Of a stretch of DNA of 64,000 nt, positions 39,208 to 48,370 are shown piece after piece. Each line of letters begins with the position of its first letter. The first letter of the stretch is position 1. A program made the position numbers and the translations under genes. The DNA comes from JAICIG01 sp035532215 (GTDB lineage: Bacteria; Planctomycetota; Planctomycetia; Pirellulales; JAICIG01): positions 1 to 64,000 of the forward strand of contig DATKRK010000163.1 of the NCBI GenBank assembly GCA_035532215.1, given 5' to 3'. The notes under the pieces were generated by a model. The model saw only the letters and a program-made list of their open reading frames with translations, was not told where the DNA came from and did not search any database.

Positions 39208-41211
39208 ATGGCCGCTTGCGTTCGTATGCTGTCGATCGCCGCGTTGTTCGCGCCGATAGCCGTGCTGAGCTGCGGCGCACTCTCGCAACTCGCCGCCGCT
39301 GAACCGCCAGCGGCGAAAGCCGTCAAGCGGCCGGCGAACCGGCTGGCGAAGGAGACCAGCCCGTACCTGCTGTTGCACGCGCACAATCCGGTCGAGTGGT
39401 TTCCCTGGGGCGAAGAGGCGCTGGCCAAGGCCAAGGCCGAAAAGAAGCTGATCTTTCTGTCGATCGGCTATTCGAGCTGCTATTGGTGTCATGTGATGGA
39501 ACGCGAATCGTTCATGGATCAGGAGATCGCCGATTATCTGAACGAGCACTACGTGTGCATCAAGGTCGACCGCGAAGAGCGGCCCGACGTCGACGAGATT
39601 TACATGGCGGCCTTGCAGTTGCTCGGCCGGCGCGGAGGTTGGCCGCTGAGCATGTTTTTGACGCCCGAAGCGAAGCCGTTCTTCGGCGGCACGTACTTTC
39701 CGCCGCGGGATAAGGAACTGCCGGCGCCGCCGGGCGACGAGGAGGCGGCCGGCGAAAAGCGCATGGTCACCGGCTTCTTGACGCTTATCAAGCTGGTCGA
39801 GGATCGTTGGCAGCAGGCGCCCGACGAACTGAACCGCGTCGGCGGCGAAGTGGCTGCGGCGGTCAAGCGGACGCTTGCCCGGCGGTCGCTGGCCGGCGCC
39901 GATCCGCTGGACAAGAACCTCGGCGACGTGGTGCTCGCGGAACTGGCCGCACAGTACGACGAGCAGTTCGGCGGCTTCGGCTTCAGTGCGGACCAGCCGC
40001 AGCGACCGAAGTTCCCCGAGCCGCCGAACCTGACATTTCTAATCGATCGCATCCGGCGCTTCGACGACGAGCGGGCCCGGAAAATGCTCGTCGGCACGCT
40101 CGAACGCATGGCCGCGGGCGGGATTCGCGACCACGTCGGAGGCGGCTTTCATCGCTACAGCACCGACCGCTATTGGCGAATTCCGCATTTCGAAAAGATG
40201 CTCTACGACAACGCGCAACTCGCGAGCGTCTACGCCGCAGCCCACAACATCACCGGCCGAGACGATTTCAAGCGGGTCGCCGAAGAGATTCTGGCGTTCG
40301 TCGATCGGGAGTTGAGCGATCCGGAGGGAGGATTTTATTCGGCCCTCGACGCCGAAACCGACGCCCGCGAGGGCGCCTATTACGTTTGGACGCGAACGGA
40401 ACTCGAGCAGGCGCTCGATGCCGACGAGTTCGCCTTGCTGGCCGACGTTTACGGCGTCAGCGCCGGGCCGAACTTCGAGGAGTACTCGGTGCTGCTCTTG
40501 CCGCGGTCGCTGGCCGACGCGGCCAAGAAACATCACCTAACGCCCGCCGAGCTTTCCCAACGCCTCGAACCAATCTGCGTGAAATTGCTCGCGGAGCGCG
40601 AAAAGCGGAAACGCCCGCTGACCGATACCAAAGTTCTCGCCGGCTGGAACGGCTTGATGATTCGCGGGCTGGCCGACGCCGGCCGGCTGCATGAGCGTCG
40701 CGCGTATGTCGATCGCGCGATCCGTGCCGCCGAATTTGCACTCGAGAAGCTGCGCACGCCCGACGGCCGCTTGTTGCACACGTACGGCGGCGGACAGGCG
40801 AAGCTGAATGCTTATTTGGACGATTACGCCTTTCTCGTCAACGGCCTGATCGCCTTGCACCAAGCCACTGGCGACGCCCGTTGGCTTGCGGCGGCGCAAC
40901 AGTTGACCGAAAAGCAAATCGAACTGTTTTGGGATCAGACCGAGGGCGGGTTTTACTTTACGTCGAGCGACCACGAAGAGCTGCTGGCTCGCAGCAAGGA
41001 TCCGGTCGATTCGGTCATGCCCTCGGGCAATGCCGTGGCGGCGAGCAACCTGGTCTATCTCTCTCGGGCCCTTTCCAAGCCAGACTACCTGATTCGCGCC
41101 CGCCAGACGGTAACCGCCTTCGCTGGATTTCTCTCCCAGAATCCCGCTTCGATGCCGCGCATGGCCGCCGTGTGGACCGCCATCTCCGCGGCCGACAAAA
41201 AAGACGAATGA
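39208..41211 (+). CDS. DUF255 thioredoxin-domain protein (YyaL/SSP411 type)
   Basis: 667 residues. After an N-terminal hydrophobic leader comes the DUF255 thioredoxin-like fold: NRLAKETSPYLLLHAHNPVE, SIGYSSCYWCHVMERESF (CxxC motif), VDREERPDVDEIYM and GGWPLSMFLTPEAKPF. The rest is an (alpha/alpha)6 barrel like N-acylglucosamine epimerase folds (GGGFHRYSTDRYWRIPHFEK, YDNAQLASVYA, GGFYSALDAETD, LAGWNGLMIRGLADAG). The family is widespread but not biochemically settled; the CxxC suggests redox activity. Its stop overlaps the start of the next small gene (ATGA), so the two are coupled. Confidence 0.9.
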   Translation: MAACVRMLSIAALFAPIAVLSCGALSQLAAAEPPAAKAVKRPANRLAKETSPYLLLHAHNPVEWFPWGEEALAKAKAEKKLIFLSIGYSSCYWCHVMERESFMDQEIADYLNEHYVCIKVDREERPDVDEIYMAALQLLGRRGGWPLSMFLTPEAKPFFGGTYFPPRDKELPAPPGDEEAAGEKRMVTGFLTLIKLVEDRWQQAPDELNRVGGEVAAAVKRTLARRSLAGADPLDKNLGDVVLAELAAQYDEQFGGFGFSADQPQRPKFPEPPNLTFLIDRIRRFDDERARKMLVGTLERMAAGGIRDHVGGGFHRYSTDRYWRIPHFEKMLYDNAQLASVYAAAHNITGRDDFKRVAEEILAFVDRELSDPEGGFYSALDAETDAREGAYYVWTRTELEQALDADEFALLADVYGVSAGPNFEEYSVLLLPRSLADAAKKHHLTPAELSQRLEPICVKLLAEREKRKRPLTDTKVLAGWNGLMIRGLADAGRLHERRAYVDRAIRAAEFALEKLRTPDGRLLHTYGGGQAKLNAYLDDYAFLVNGLIALHQATGDARWLAAAQQLTEKQIELFWDQTEGGFYFTSSDHEELLARSKDPVDSVMPSGNAVAASNLVYLSRALSKPDYLIRARQTVTAFAGFLSQNPASMPRMAAVWTAISAADKKDE

Positions 41212-41492
41212 CCGAGAATCCGTATCAGCCCTCCTCGACGAACCCGGCGGATTTGCAGGAATTAGGACAGCCGCTGGCCGACGCCTTGGAGGCTTATCGG
41301 CAGGCGCACGGCCGCTTTCCGCCTTCACTTGCCGCCGCCGGCCTGGCGCCGGTCGACACGCCGGCAGGAACATTCGAATATCGGGTGGCGCAAGACGGCC
41401 GGCGCGCGTCGATCTTCATCGGCGATTTTGCCCGGCGGCGGTTCCGCGCTCGTTGGAGCAGCGAGATCGGCTGGTTTTTGGAGAGTCATTGA
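41208..41492 (+). CDS. Small hypothetical protein coupled to the DUF255 gene
   Basis: 94 residues starting with MTENPYQPS, a leader often seen in planctomycete small proteins. The ATG overlaps the preceding stop. LEAYRQAHGRFPPSLAAAGL with FEYRVAQDGRRASIF resembles the pilin/DUF1559-like 'lactate-type' sequence in which a residue chain is compared with a template, but no domain is certain. No signal peptide. The tight overlap says it is made with the DUF255 protein. Confidence 0.65.
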   Translation: MTENPYQPSSTNPADLQELGQPLADALEAYRQAHGRFPPSLAAAGLAPVDTPAGTFEYRVAQDGRRASIFIGDFARRRFRARWSSEIGWFLESH

Positions 41493-41563
41493 GAATGGGC
41501 GCCGAGCCGCGGATTCAATCTTCAACTAAACCACGGATGGCGCGGAGCGGCGAAGCCGCAACC

Positions 41564-41621
41564 AAAGTCGCTTTTCGCTCCGCGAAAAAGGCGCCTTTTT
41601 CGCGGAGCGAAAAGCGACTTT
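41564..41621. repeat. REP palindrome, copy 4 (perfect 58 bp)
   Basis: 27-base arms (41564-41590, 41595-41621) around a self-complementary GCGC, so the whole 58 bp is a perfect palindrome. It has the same TCGCTTTTCGCTCCGCGAAA core as the copies at 29.5, 30.3 and 34.3 kb. No RAYT gene is near. Confidence 0.92.
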
Positions 41622-41710
41622 CTGGAGCCTGAGTTTGAATTTCCCGCCGCGAAACCCGGCTTGACCCTCAGGGCGAAATCTTCGCGGCCCACGAAGAAAC
41701 AGAACGTTTG

Positions 41711-41765
41711 TAGTACGGATCACACGGATTTCTTTATATCCGTGAAATCCGTGTCATCCGTGGTT
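41711..41765. repeat. CACGGATTT inverted repeat
   Basis: ACACGGATTT (41723-41732) faces AAATCCGTGT (41745-41754), with further CCGTG/CATCCGTGG around it. It is related to the cluster at 14.1 kb. With the palindrome at 41564 it fills the 400-bp gap before the kinase-like gene; nothing else is seen there. Confidence 0.6.
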
Positions 41766-41895
41766 CCTGCCATCTTCCCCAATCATCCGTCCCTCCTGTC
41801 AGCGAAGGGGCGATTTTGATATTTTGGGCGCTTCGACAAGAACCTGGCGGCGGTCTTTCGCGACGCCGAATCGATTCAACATGGGAGAAGAGAAC

Positions 41896-43290
41896 ATGCC
41901 CGTCACCACCCAATCGATGGCTCGCTTGTGCCGCACGCTGCTCGGTGACGATCCGGAAATTGCGCAGCTTTCGCTTGGCGACTACCTGAGCGCCATTCCG
42001 CGGCTCGATTCGCTGGCCGACGTTCCGGCGGGCACGCCGGTCTTGGTGCGTGGCGACGTCGACTCCAAGCCGGGCGACAAGATCGGCGAAGGCGACGTGC
42101 GGCTGCGTTCAATGGCTGCGACCTTGGAGTTCGGACGCGGCAAGGGTTGGAAGCAGATCATCTTCGGCCACATCGGCCGCAAGCCGGAAGGCAGTCTGAA
42201 GGCCGTCGGCAAACGGCTGGGCGAATTGCTGAAGTGCGAGATTCCGCTCGTCGGCGATTGGCTGGACGAGAGCTCGCTGACGGTCCGCAAGGAAGCCGCC
42301 GATGCCATTGCCGCCGCGCCGCCGGGCGGCATCGTGCTGTTGGAGAACGCTCGCAAGTACGACATCGAGCGCGTGCTCTGGAAGGCCAAGCCGCAAGACG
42401 CCGATCAATTGGCCGAACGCCTGGCCAAGCTGGCCAACGAAATGGCCGCCAAATTGGCTCAAGTCTACGTGAACGAAGCCCTGTCTGCGGGCAGTGTCGA
42501 CGCGTCGACGACCGCCGTGCCGCTGGCGATGGATCGGGTGGCGCTGGGCAGCTACGTGGCCGCCGAATTCGACGGGCCCATGCAACGCTGCCTGGGCGCC
42601 CAATTGGTCGTCTTCAGCGGCCTGAAGACCGACAAGCTCGACGACCTGGAGGCCATGATCGCCCGCGGCACGATCCGCTGGGTGTTCACGGCAGGTTCGC
42701 TGGCGATGGCATTGAAGAAGGCCGCCGCCGAACTTGACGGTACGCAGTTCGCCCTGGGCATCGCCGAGAATCCCGATCACAAGGACAAGCCCTACTACAT
42801 CGCCCGCGAGCGAGTGGATCAGGCAAAGCGGATGCTGTCCGAGGGCCGCGCGAAGGGCATTCGCTTCGTGCTGCCGGTCGATTTCGTGTTGCAAGACGGT
42901 CGCACGAGCGAGCAGATCGGAGCGGACGATCAGCAATTCGACGTCGGTCCCAAAACGAGCGAACTGTTTGCGGAACAAGTCGGCGCCTTCATCGCCGAAC
43001 AAAAGGCCGCGGGCCAAGGCGCGGTCGCGTTCCACAACGGGGTGTTCGGCATGTTCGAAGACTCCCGGTTCGAAGACGGCACGCGCAAATTCATTTCGCA
43101 ACTGAAGCGCATGAAGGACGCGGGAGTCGAAGTCTACGTGGGCGGCGGCGAAGGGGGCGCAGCGTTGGAGCGCTACGGCCAGCCCGACTGGGTCACGCAC
43201 TGCTTCACCGCGGGCGGGACGGTGCTCAACGCGCTGGGCAGCAACCCCGTGCCTTACCTGCAAGCCTTGCGATTGGCCGCGAAGGGTTGA
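41896..43290 (+). CDS. Divergent phosphoglycerate kinase homologue
   Basis: About 464 residues with the PGK plan: PVLVRGDVDSKPGDKI (canonical R-x-D-x-N site, here Asp for Asn), IIFGHIGRKPEG (HLGR motif), IVLLENARKYDIERV (ENxRF), FSGLKTDKLDDLEAM (GGxKVxDK, Lys kept), HNGVFGMFED (WNGPxGVFE) and YVGGGEGGAALERYG (GGGDT). The Arg that normally sits in the AHRAxAST region is missing: the text is NEALSAGSVDAST. Several catalytic and nucleotide-contact positions thus differ, so it may be a paralogue with altered activity instead of the glycolytic enzyme. ATG 41896 is preferred because GGAG lies eight bases upstream; ATG 41881 is possible. Confidence 0.75.
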   Translation: MPVTTQSMARLCRTLLGDDPEIAQLSLGDYLSAIPRLDSLADVPAGTPVLVRGDVDSKPGDKIGEGDVRLRSMAATLEFGRGKGWKQIIFGHIGRKPEGSLKAVGKRLGELLKCEIPLVGDWLDESSLTVRKEAADAIAAAPPGGIVLLENARKYDIERVLWKAKPQDADQLAERLAKLANEMAAKLAQVYVNEALSAGSVDASTTAVPLAMDRVALGSYVAAEFDGPMQRCLGAQLVVFSGLKTDKLDDLEAMIARGTIRWVFTAGSLAMALKKAAAELDGTQFALGIAENPDHKDKPYYIARERVDQAKRMLSEGRAKGIRFVLPVDFVLQDGRTSEQIGADDQQFDVGPKTSELFAEQVGAFIAEQKAAGQGAVAFHNGVFGMFEDSRFEDGTRKFISQLKRMKDAGVEVYVGGGEGGAALERYGQPDWVTHCFTAGGTVLNALGSNPVPYLQALRLAAKG

Positions 43291-43327
43291 ACCGGCTTCG
43301 GCCCAGGCCGCAGCCGTTGATCGTTTG

Positions 43328-43645
43328 CTAGCGCACCCGGCGGCAAAGTTCGGCCAGCGCCTCGAACGCCTGGATGACTTCCGCCTCGTCGCGCAGCTCG
43401 CGCGCCGCCCGTTCTAGCGCCTCGGCGAAGGGCGTGATCTGGTGGAACCCATGACTGCCAGCCGAGCCTTTGAGTTGATGGGCGCAATTGGCCACGCCGG
43501 CCCAATCTCGGGCAACGACCTGACTGCGCAGCCTTTCCATTCGATCGGGCATTTCGGCCACATAGAGCGCCACGATATCGCCCAGATCCGGATCTTGAGC
43601 AAGGGCTGACACGAGCGGTTCGAAATCGGAGACTTGGTCGCTCAT
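43328..43645 (-). CDS. Hpt domain protein
   Basis: 105 residues forming one histidine phosphotransfer domain. The phosphorylation site is CAHQLKGSAGSHGF, His56, followed by FAEALERAARELRD. Such free-standing domains carry phosphate between a hybrid histidine kinase and a response regulator. No kinase or regulator lies nearby, so its partners are elsewhere. It is convergent with the kinase-like gene upstream. Confidence 0.9.
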   Translation of the reverse strand: MSDQVSDFEPLVSALAQDPDLGDIVALYVAEMPDRMERLRSQVVARDWAGVANCAHQLKGSAGSHGFHQITPFAEALERAARELRDEAEVIQAFEALAELCRRVR

Positions 43646-44046
43646 CGGCGCGCCTTGAAACGTCTGATGCTTGCGAAGCTTGGCGATGTCAAACGCCCTC
43701 GATGGACGTTTCCATATTAAAAATAAGTCATTTTCCCAACGAGTTGGGGCAAAAAGGACCGGATTTCTCTGGCGCAGTTTTGCCGCCTTCGATCGACGGC
43801 CACGCCCGGTTGTTTCGACGATTTTGGTTGTGCGCCCGAATAATCCGATCTGCCGACTTCATCGGTGCTGCATCACCGTCGCAGATCGTGCAAGACGCAC
43901 GACCGTCAAAGCGCACGCTTCACGTAAAAGTGGAATGCAGATTTCCCAATTAACGCCGCCGGTCAAGCGGGACGATAGGTGCCAGTAGCTAGAGCCTAGA
44001 TAACCTAGGTTTACCATTTTACTGCTGCATGCAGGAGATTTCCCCG
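43646..44046. other. Gene-free region before the Cys-rich gene
   Basis: 400 bp, AT-richer than the neighbours. Short readings here look random. The end (GAGCCTAGATAACCTAGG near 43992-44009) contains a small dyad (CCTAG.TAACCTAGG) just upstream of the AGGAG of the next gene and may be part of its control. Nothing else can be supported. Confidence 0.35.
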
Positions 44047-44391
44047 ATGAACGCGAAGTTTCTGTTTCCGCTGATCGCCGTGGTTGGTCTGTTTTTGGCT
44101 GGCAGCCAGGACGCAAACGCCGGCTTGTTTAGCCGCCACTGCTGCCGGCCGAGCTGCTGCGAGCCCACTTGCTGCGAACCGGCTTGCTGCGAGCCCACTT
44201 GCTGCGAACCGGCCTGCTGCGAACCCGCTTGCTGCGAACCCGCTTGCTGCGAGCCGTGCTGCGACCCGTGCTGTCACCGCCGCCCGTTTCGTGATTTCTG
44301 CAAACGGATTCGCAACCGTTGCCACTCCTGCTTCAGCTCATGCTGCAACGACTGCTGCGATAGCTGCTGCACCTCGAGCTGCTGCAACTAG
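44047..44391 (+). CDS. Secreted Cys-rich CCEP-repeat protein
   Basis: 114 residues. A clear signal peptide (FPLIAVVGLFLAGSQDANA) is followed by a run of CCEPx units (CCEPTCCEPACCEPTCCEPA and on) and a C-terminal block with CCNDCCDSCC and SSCCN. There are 31 cysteines in about 88 mature residues. The repeat has a 15-nt DNA period. The ATG at 44047 is chosen because AGGAG precedes it by nine bases; ATG 44029 lies before that site. Such proteins may form disulfide-linked wall or sheath material or bind metals; the function is not known. A terminator follows at 44447. Confidence 0.85.
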   Translation: MNAKFLFPLIAVVGLFLAGSQDANAGLFSRHCCRPSCCEPTCCEPACCEPTCCEPACCEPACCEPACCEPCCDPCCHRRPFRDFCKRIRNRCHSCFSSCCNDCCDSCCTSSCCN

Positions 44392-44446
44392 TAAGGGGGG
44401 CGCCGGGCGGCGCAATTGCGCCCCCTGGCTAGAACCTAGTCAGATC

Positions 44447-44484
44447 AAAAACGGCTGTCGCCAGCAATGCGGCAGCCGTTTTTT
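44447..44484 (+). terminator. Intrinsic terminator after the Cys-rich gene
   Basis: AAAACGGCTG (44447-44456) pairs with CAGCCGTTTT (44473-44482), followed by further T. It separates the Cys-rich gene from the DUF1598 gene. Confidence 0.85.
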
Positions 44485-44591
44485 GCGCGCGCTAGGGAGA
44501 ATTTTCTTGACTTCGGCCCGCCCAGTTCGGAATCTATAAGACTGGCAAGCGCTCACTGCATGGAACAGATAGAGAAACGAGGAGTGTCGTC

Positions 44592-46340
44592 ATGTCTTAT
44601 AAATCGCCGCGCCGTTGGTTGCTGCGTTGCCTGATTGGGCTTTTCGCTGGGGGCCTGCTGACCATGCAGCTTGGCGCTGGGCAGGCTGGGAAAAATGCAA
44701 TGGCTGCGGACCCGGCCAGCGACGACCTTTTGCGCGAGCAACTGGCCGCTGGCGAATTCGCGCCGGCGATGAAAAACGCCCAGGCGGCGCCTCCCCGACA
44801 GCGAGACCAATGGCTGTCGTCGATCGCTCAAGCTCAGGCCGGCATTGGCGAAAAGAGCGGTTCGCTCTCGACTGCCAGCCAGATTCGTGACGACGTCGTT
44901 CGCGAGCAAACGCTCGGAACCATGAGTGCCGGCGCCCAAGGCGGCGGCGGGAATGCCGATTTCCAATCGCTGATCGAATTGATTACCACAACCATCCAGC
45001 CTACGAGTTGGGACGAAGTCGGCGGACCGGGCGCCATCCAGTCCTATCAGAACGGCGTGTACGTCGACGCCTCGGGCGTGGTGCGACGGATTGAAACGGA
45101 AAATCGCACTCACAGCCGGCTCGCCGAACTGCGACGTGCGGCAGAGCGCGTGCTCGGCGCCGGCGACGTGCGTCAGGCCTCGGCGTTGCGCAAAATTTCC
45201 TTGCCGCGGCTGGAGCGCGAAATCCAGATGCGCCAAGCGGCTGGCCGCCCGCTCGACGAAGACATGCAGGTTCTGGCGGGCTTGCAGCGAATCCAGTACG
45301 TGCTCGTCTATCCCGAAACGGGCGACCTGGTGCTCGCTGGTCCGGCGGGCGATTGGAAAGTCGATCGAGAAAACCGCCTGGTCAGCGCCGACAACGGCCG
45401 CCCAGTCGTGCAGCTCGAAGATCTGGTGTTGCTGTTGCGGCACGTCTATCACTCGCCGGACGGCGAATTCGGTTGCTCGATCGACCCCACCCAGGAAGGT
45501 CTGGCCAAGGCTCAGGCCTTTCTTGCCGAGTCGAGCAAGAAGCCCATCAAGGCGGGCGGGCGCGGCAAATGGCTGGAGCAACTGCGTAGCCAAATCGGCC
45601 GGCAAACGGTCCGAGTATTCGGCATCGATCCCGGCTCGCGCGTGGCCCATACCATCGTCGAGGCCGACTACCGCATGAAACTGGTGGGCATCGGTCTGGA
45701 AGACGGCACGCTCGACGTGCCGAGCTATCTGAAAATGATGAACGTGCCCGCCGGCCAGGCGCCGCCCCCGATGGACGTGCTGCGCTGGTGGTTTGCGGTG
45801 AATTACGATGCCGTGCGAACCAGCGCCGATCGCGACGCTTACGAGCTGAGCGGCCAGGGCGTGAAAGTGCTGAGCGAAAGCGAGCTGCTCGCCGCCAACG
45901 GCAAGCAGGTTCACACCGGCAAGTCCGAAGAGTTGAACTCGGCATTCGCTCACAATTTTACGAAGCATTTTCCGGCCTTGGCGGCCAAGTACCCGGTGTA
46001 CGCCGACTTGCAAAACATTTTCGATCTGGCGCTCGTCGCTTCACTAGTCAAGGCCGAAGGGCTGGCGGATCGCGCCGGCTGGCAGATGCTGCTGTTCGAC
46101 GACCCGCGGCAATTCGTGCTGTCTCGCGGCCAGGCGCCGCAGGAGGTCGACACGGTCATCAACCATCGCGTGGTGAATCGGGTTCACGTGGTGGCGGCCG
46201 TCAGCGGCGGCGTCACGGCCGATTGCAGTTCGCTGGTGAAAACCGGCGCCATTCAGCTCGACCGCAAGGGAACGCTGGGCAGCCAGCGCGGCCGCTCGAA
46301 ACCCGAGCAAGTTCCGCACGCGAACTGGTGGTGGGATTAA
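44592..46340 (+). CDS. DUF1598 family secreted protein
   Basis: 582 residues. An N-terminal hydrophobic leader (CLIGLFAGGLLTMQLGAG) precedes a helical region, then the DUF1598 core: DLVLAGPAGDWKVDRENRLV, QLEDLVLLLRHVYHSPDGEF, GCSIDPTQEGLAKAQAFLAE, VFGIDPGSRVAHTIVEADY and DYRMKLVGIGLEDG. The family is nearly confined to planctomycetes and has no known function; export is inferred from the leader. GAGGAG precedes the ATG at 44592. It is convergent with the secreted protein gene downstream. Confidence 0.9.
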   Translation: MSYKSPRRWLLRCLIGLFAGGLLTMQLGAGQAGKNAMAADPASDDLLREQLAAGEFAPAMKNAQAAPPRQRDQWLSSIAQAQAGIGEKSGSLSTASQIRDDVVREQTLGTMSAGAQGGGGNADFQSLIELITTTIQPTSWDEVGGPGAIQSYQNGVYVDASGVVRRIETENRTHSRLAELRRAAERVLGAGDVRQASALRKISLPRLEREIQMRQAAGRPLDEDMQVLAGLQRIQYVLVYPETGDLVLAGPAGDWKVDRENRLVSADNGRPVVQLEDLVLLLRHVYHSPDGEFGCSIDPTQEGLAKAQAFLAESSKKPIKAGGRGKWLEQLRSQIGRQTVRVFGIDPGSRVAHTIVEADYRMKLVGIGLEDGTLDVPSYLKMMNVPAGQAPPPMDVLRWWFAVNYDAVRTSADRDAYELSGQGVKVLSESELLAANGKQVHTGKSEELNSAFAHNFTKHFPALAAKYPVYADLQNIFDLALVASLVKAEGLADRAGWQMLLFDDPRQFVLSRGQAPQEVDTVINHRVVNRVHVVAAVSGGVTADCSSLVKTGAIQLDRKGTLGSQRGRSKPEQVPHANWWWD

Positions 46341-46354
46341 GTCGCTTCGCCCGC

Positions 46355-47404
46355 TTAGGGTTGCGGCTTCTTGCCCTCGACTGCGATCGACTCCAACTGC
46401 CAGCGCAGCGCTGAAACTTGAGCGTCGCGCGACGGCTTGTCGCCGGCCGGATCAAACGCGATTGGGCGGTTGAGCAAGCGTTGTAAATGTTCCAGCGCCC
46501 GACGGCGGCGGTCTTCTTCGTCGCTTCCGAGCAAGCGCACCCAAACTCGCGGTTCGCGCACCAGAAATAAAGCCACCCAGTCGGACGTGTCGGGCCGGTT
46601 GCCGCCCGACAAATCGTGTAAGATCGCCCGAATGCGAGACTGCTGCTCGGCGTCCAGTTCGCGCCGATCAATCGACGTCAAAAACAAAGCGGCTCCGCGC
46701 CCCAGGGCTCGCAGTTCGCGGTCGGCGGCTTGACGCCTTGAAAACTTCGCGTCGCCCAAATCGTCGACCAGTCGCCGCCAATCGGTCAGCTTCGCTGATT
46801 GAATGACTTTCGCCGAATCGTACAGCGATTGTTCGGCTTCGAGCGCCGTCTGGTTCAATCGCCAATCGGGCTTGAGCAGTTCCAAAAGCGGCGTGAGCCG
46901 TTCGCGGCACAACTCGGGTTCGGCGGCCAACAAGCTCCACAGATTGCCCGCCTCGTAGGACGTTTCCTGGTTGCCTTCGCCGATGCGCAACGAAACGGGC
47001 CCGGAGCGCGGCTGATGGAATTCCAAGTACGCCTCCCCGGCGGCGCCAGGCGTGCGGCGGCTGAGCATGACCTCTCGTCCATCGATCACTTCATAGCCAA
47101 TTTGGCCTTCGCTTGTCGCCAGTTCATAACTGATCGAGGTCGCGTCGCCAGAGAGCGTGATCGAGAGCCGCTCGCGGCGGTCCTTGCCGTTCGACTGGCT
47201 TTCGAGCTTGCGGTCGCGCTGATCGCTGACGGCCGCGATGCGGCCCGACGAAACGTTGAGTTCGAAGTATCGCAACATCGGCGCCAGGCCCGGATTGAGC
47301 TGTGGCTGCTGCGCTCGCGCCTGGCGATCGGCCGGCGACGCAATCGCCCAGACGGCCAGCATGACGGTCGCCGCGAAGTAACGCCGGCCGGGGCGATGTT
47401 CCAT
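46355..47404 (-). CDS. Secreted protein with helical C-terminal domain
   Basis: 349 residues. Signal peptide (YFAATVMLAVWAIASPADRQARA), a beta-rich middle (LSITLSGDATSISYELATSE) and an alpha-helical C-terminal half (DAKFSRRQAADRELRALGRG, EDRRRRALEHLQRLLNRP) like HEAT-type repeats. No catalytic motif. It follows the DedA gene on the same strand with a 15-bp gap, so it is likely cotranscribed with it. Confidence 0.7.
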   Translation of the reverse strand: MEHRPGRRYFAATVMLAVWAIASPADRQARAQQPQLNPGLAPMLRYFELNVSSGRIAAVSDQRDRKLESQSNGKDRRERLSITLSGDATSISYELATSEGQIGYEVIDGREVMLSRRTPGAAGEAYLEFHQPRSGPVSLRIGEGNQETSYEAGNLWSLLAAEPELCRERLTPLLELLKPDWRLNQTALEAEQSLYDSAKVIQSAKLTDWRRLVDDLGDAKFSRRQAADRELRALGRGAALFLTSIDRRELDAEQQSRIRAILHDLSGGNRPDTSDWVALFLVREPRVWVRLLGSDEEDRRRRALEHLQRLLNRPIAFDPAGDKPSRDAQVSALRWQLESIAVEGKKPQP

Positions 47405-47419
47405 GAAATCACCTGCAAT

Positions 47420-48112
47420 TCAGGCGACCGACTTGGATTCCTGCGCGGAAGCCTCCTCGGACGCAGACGGGCGGGAACCTTTGTTCTTTCTCCGCAGGCG
47501 ACGCAAACGAATTCGGTACAGCCGCCGCCGGCGTCGAAAGACGAAATACAACAGCACGCCGAGCGCCGCGACGCCCAGCGTGGCCGTCAACCAGATCTCG
47601 GCGCGGCGAATCGAGTTCCAAAGGCTTTCGAAAGCCTCGGCGAACACGAAGCTCAGCCCGAAAAACAGCGTCACCACCAACGACGCGCAGAATGCGTCCA
47701 CCAGAATGAACCGCCGAAACGGCATCCGCAGAATGCCCGCCGTGATGTAGACGGGCGAACGCACGCCGACCAGGAAACGAGCAGTCAAGAACACCTTGAA
47801 GCCGTGTCTGTGAATCATTTCCTCGACCCGCTGCTCGCGCTCGGGCGTCATGTAGCGGGCGAACCAGTGCCGATCGCGCAGCAACCCGTGGCCGAAATGG
47901 TAGCCGATCGCATACATCGCGCAATCGCCGATGATCGCCCCGACCAGGCAAGTCGCCAGCGCCAGCCAGGGCTCGAGGTGCTGGTTATGAGCCGCAATCC
48001 CCGCGCTGATTACGAAGACTTCTTCCGGAATCGGCAACCCCATGCCGGTCAGGATCAGCAGCCCCGCCACGGCCAAATAGGGGGTTACCTGGTGGAGGAA
48101 AACTTCGAGCAT
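47420..48112 (-). CDS. DedA family membrane protein
   Basis: 230 residues with the DedA/SNARE-associated pattern: GLLILTGMGLPIPEEVFVIS (the conserved Glu-Glu after the first helix), LVGAIIGDCAMYAIGYHFG (Gly-Asp) and FLTARFLVGVRSPVYITAGI (the F/YxxR motif). Members move phospholipids such as undecaprenyl phosphate across the inner membrane. The C-terminus is strongly basic (RRRRRLYRIRLRRLRRK), a tail longer than in typical DedA. Start ATG 48112. Confidence 0.93.
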   Translation of the reverse strand: MLEVFLHQVTPYLAVAGLLILTGMGLPIPEEVFVISAGIAAHNQHLEPWLALATCLVGAIIGDCAMYAIGYHFGHGLLRDRHWFARYMTPEREQRVEEMIHRHGFKVFLTARFLVGVRSPVYITAGILRMPFRRFILVDAFCASLVVTLFFGLSFVFAEAFESLWNSIRRAEIWLTATLGVAALGVLLYFVFRRRRRLYRIRLRRLRRKNKGSRPSASEEASAQESKSVA

Positions 48113-48370
48113 CGATTCCGGGGCGTAAAACCTAGGGACAAAGGGCTGGCTCGCACGGTTATTCTAACCGGACCGAGGCTCCTGAGTATATTGCTTTTGG
48201 GCGTTTTGACGATGCCCGCGCAATTCTCAGCATCGCCACACGATCCTTGGCGTGCCTGGCAGGCGAAATACAACGAGAATTGAGGTCCGCCTTTCGCCCT
48301 TCTCGCCCTCGTTGTTCTACACAACTTTTCCGCTGGATTTCCCGGCTCGCCTTCGGCCACGACTTTTGCG

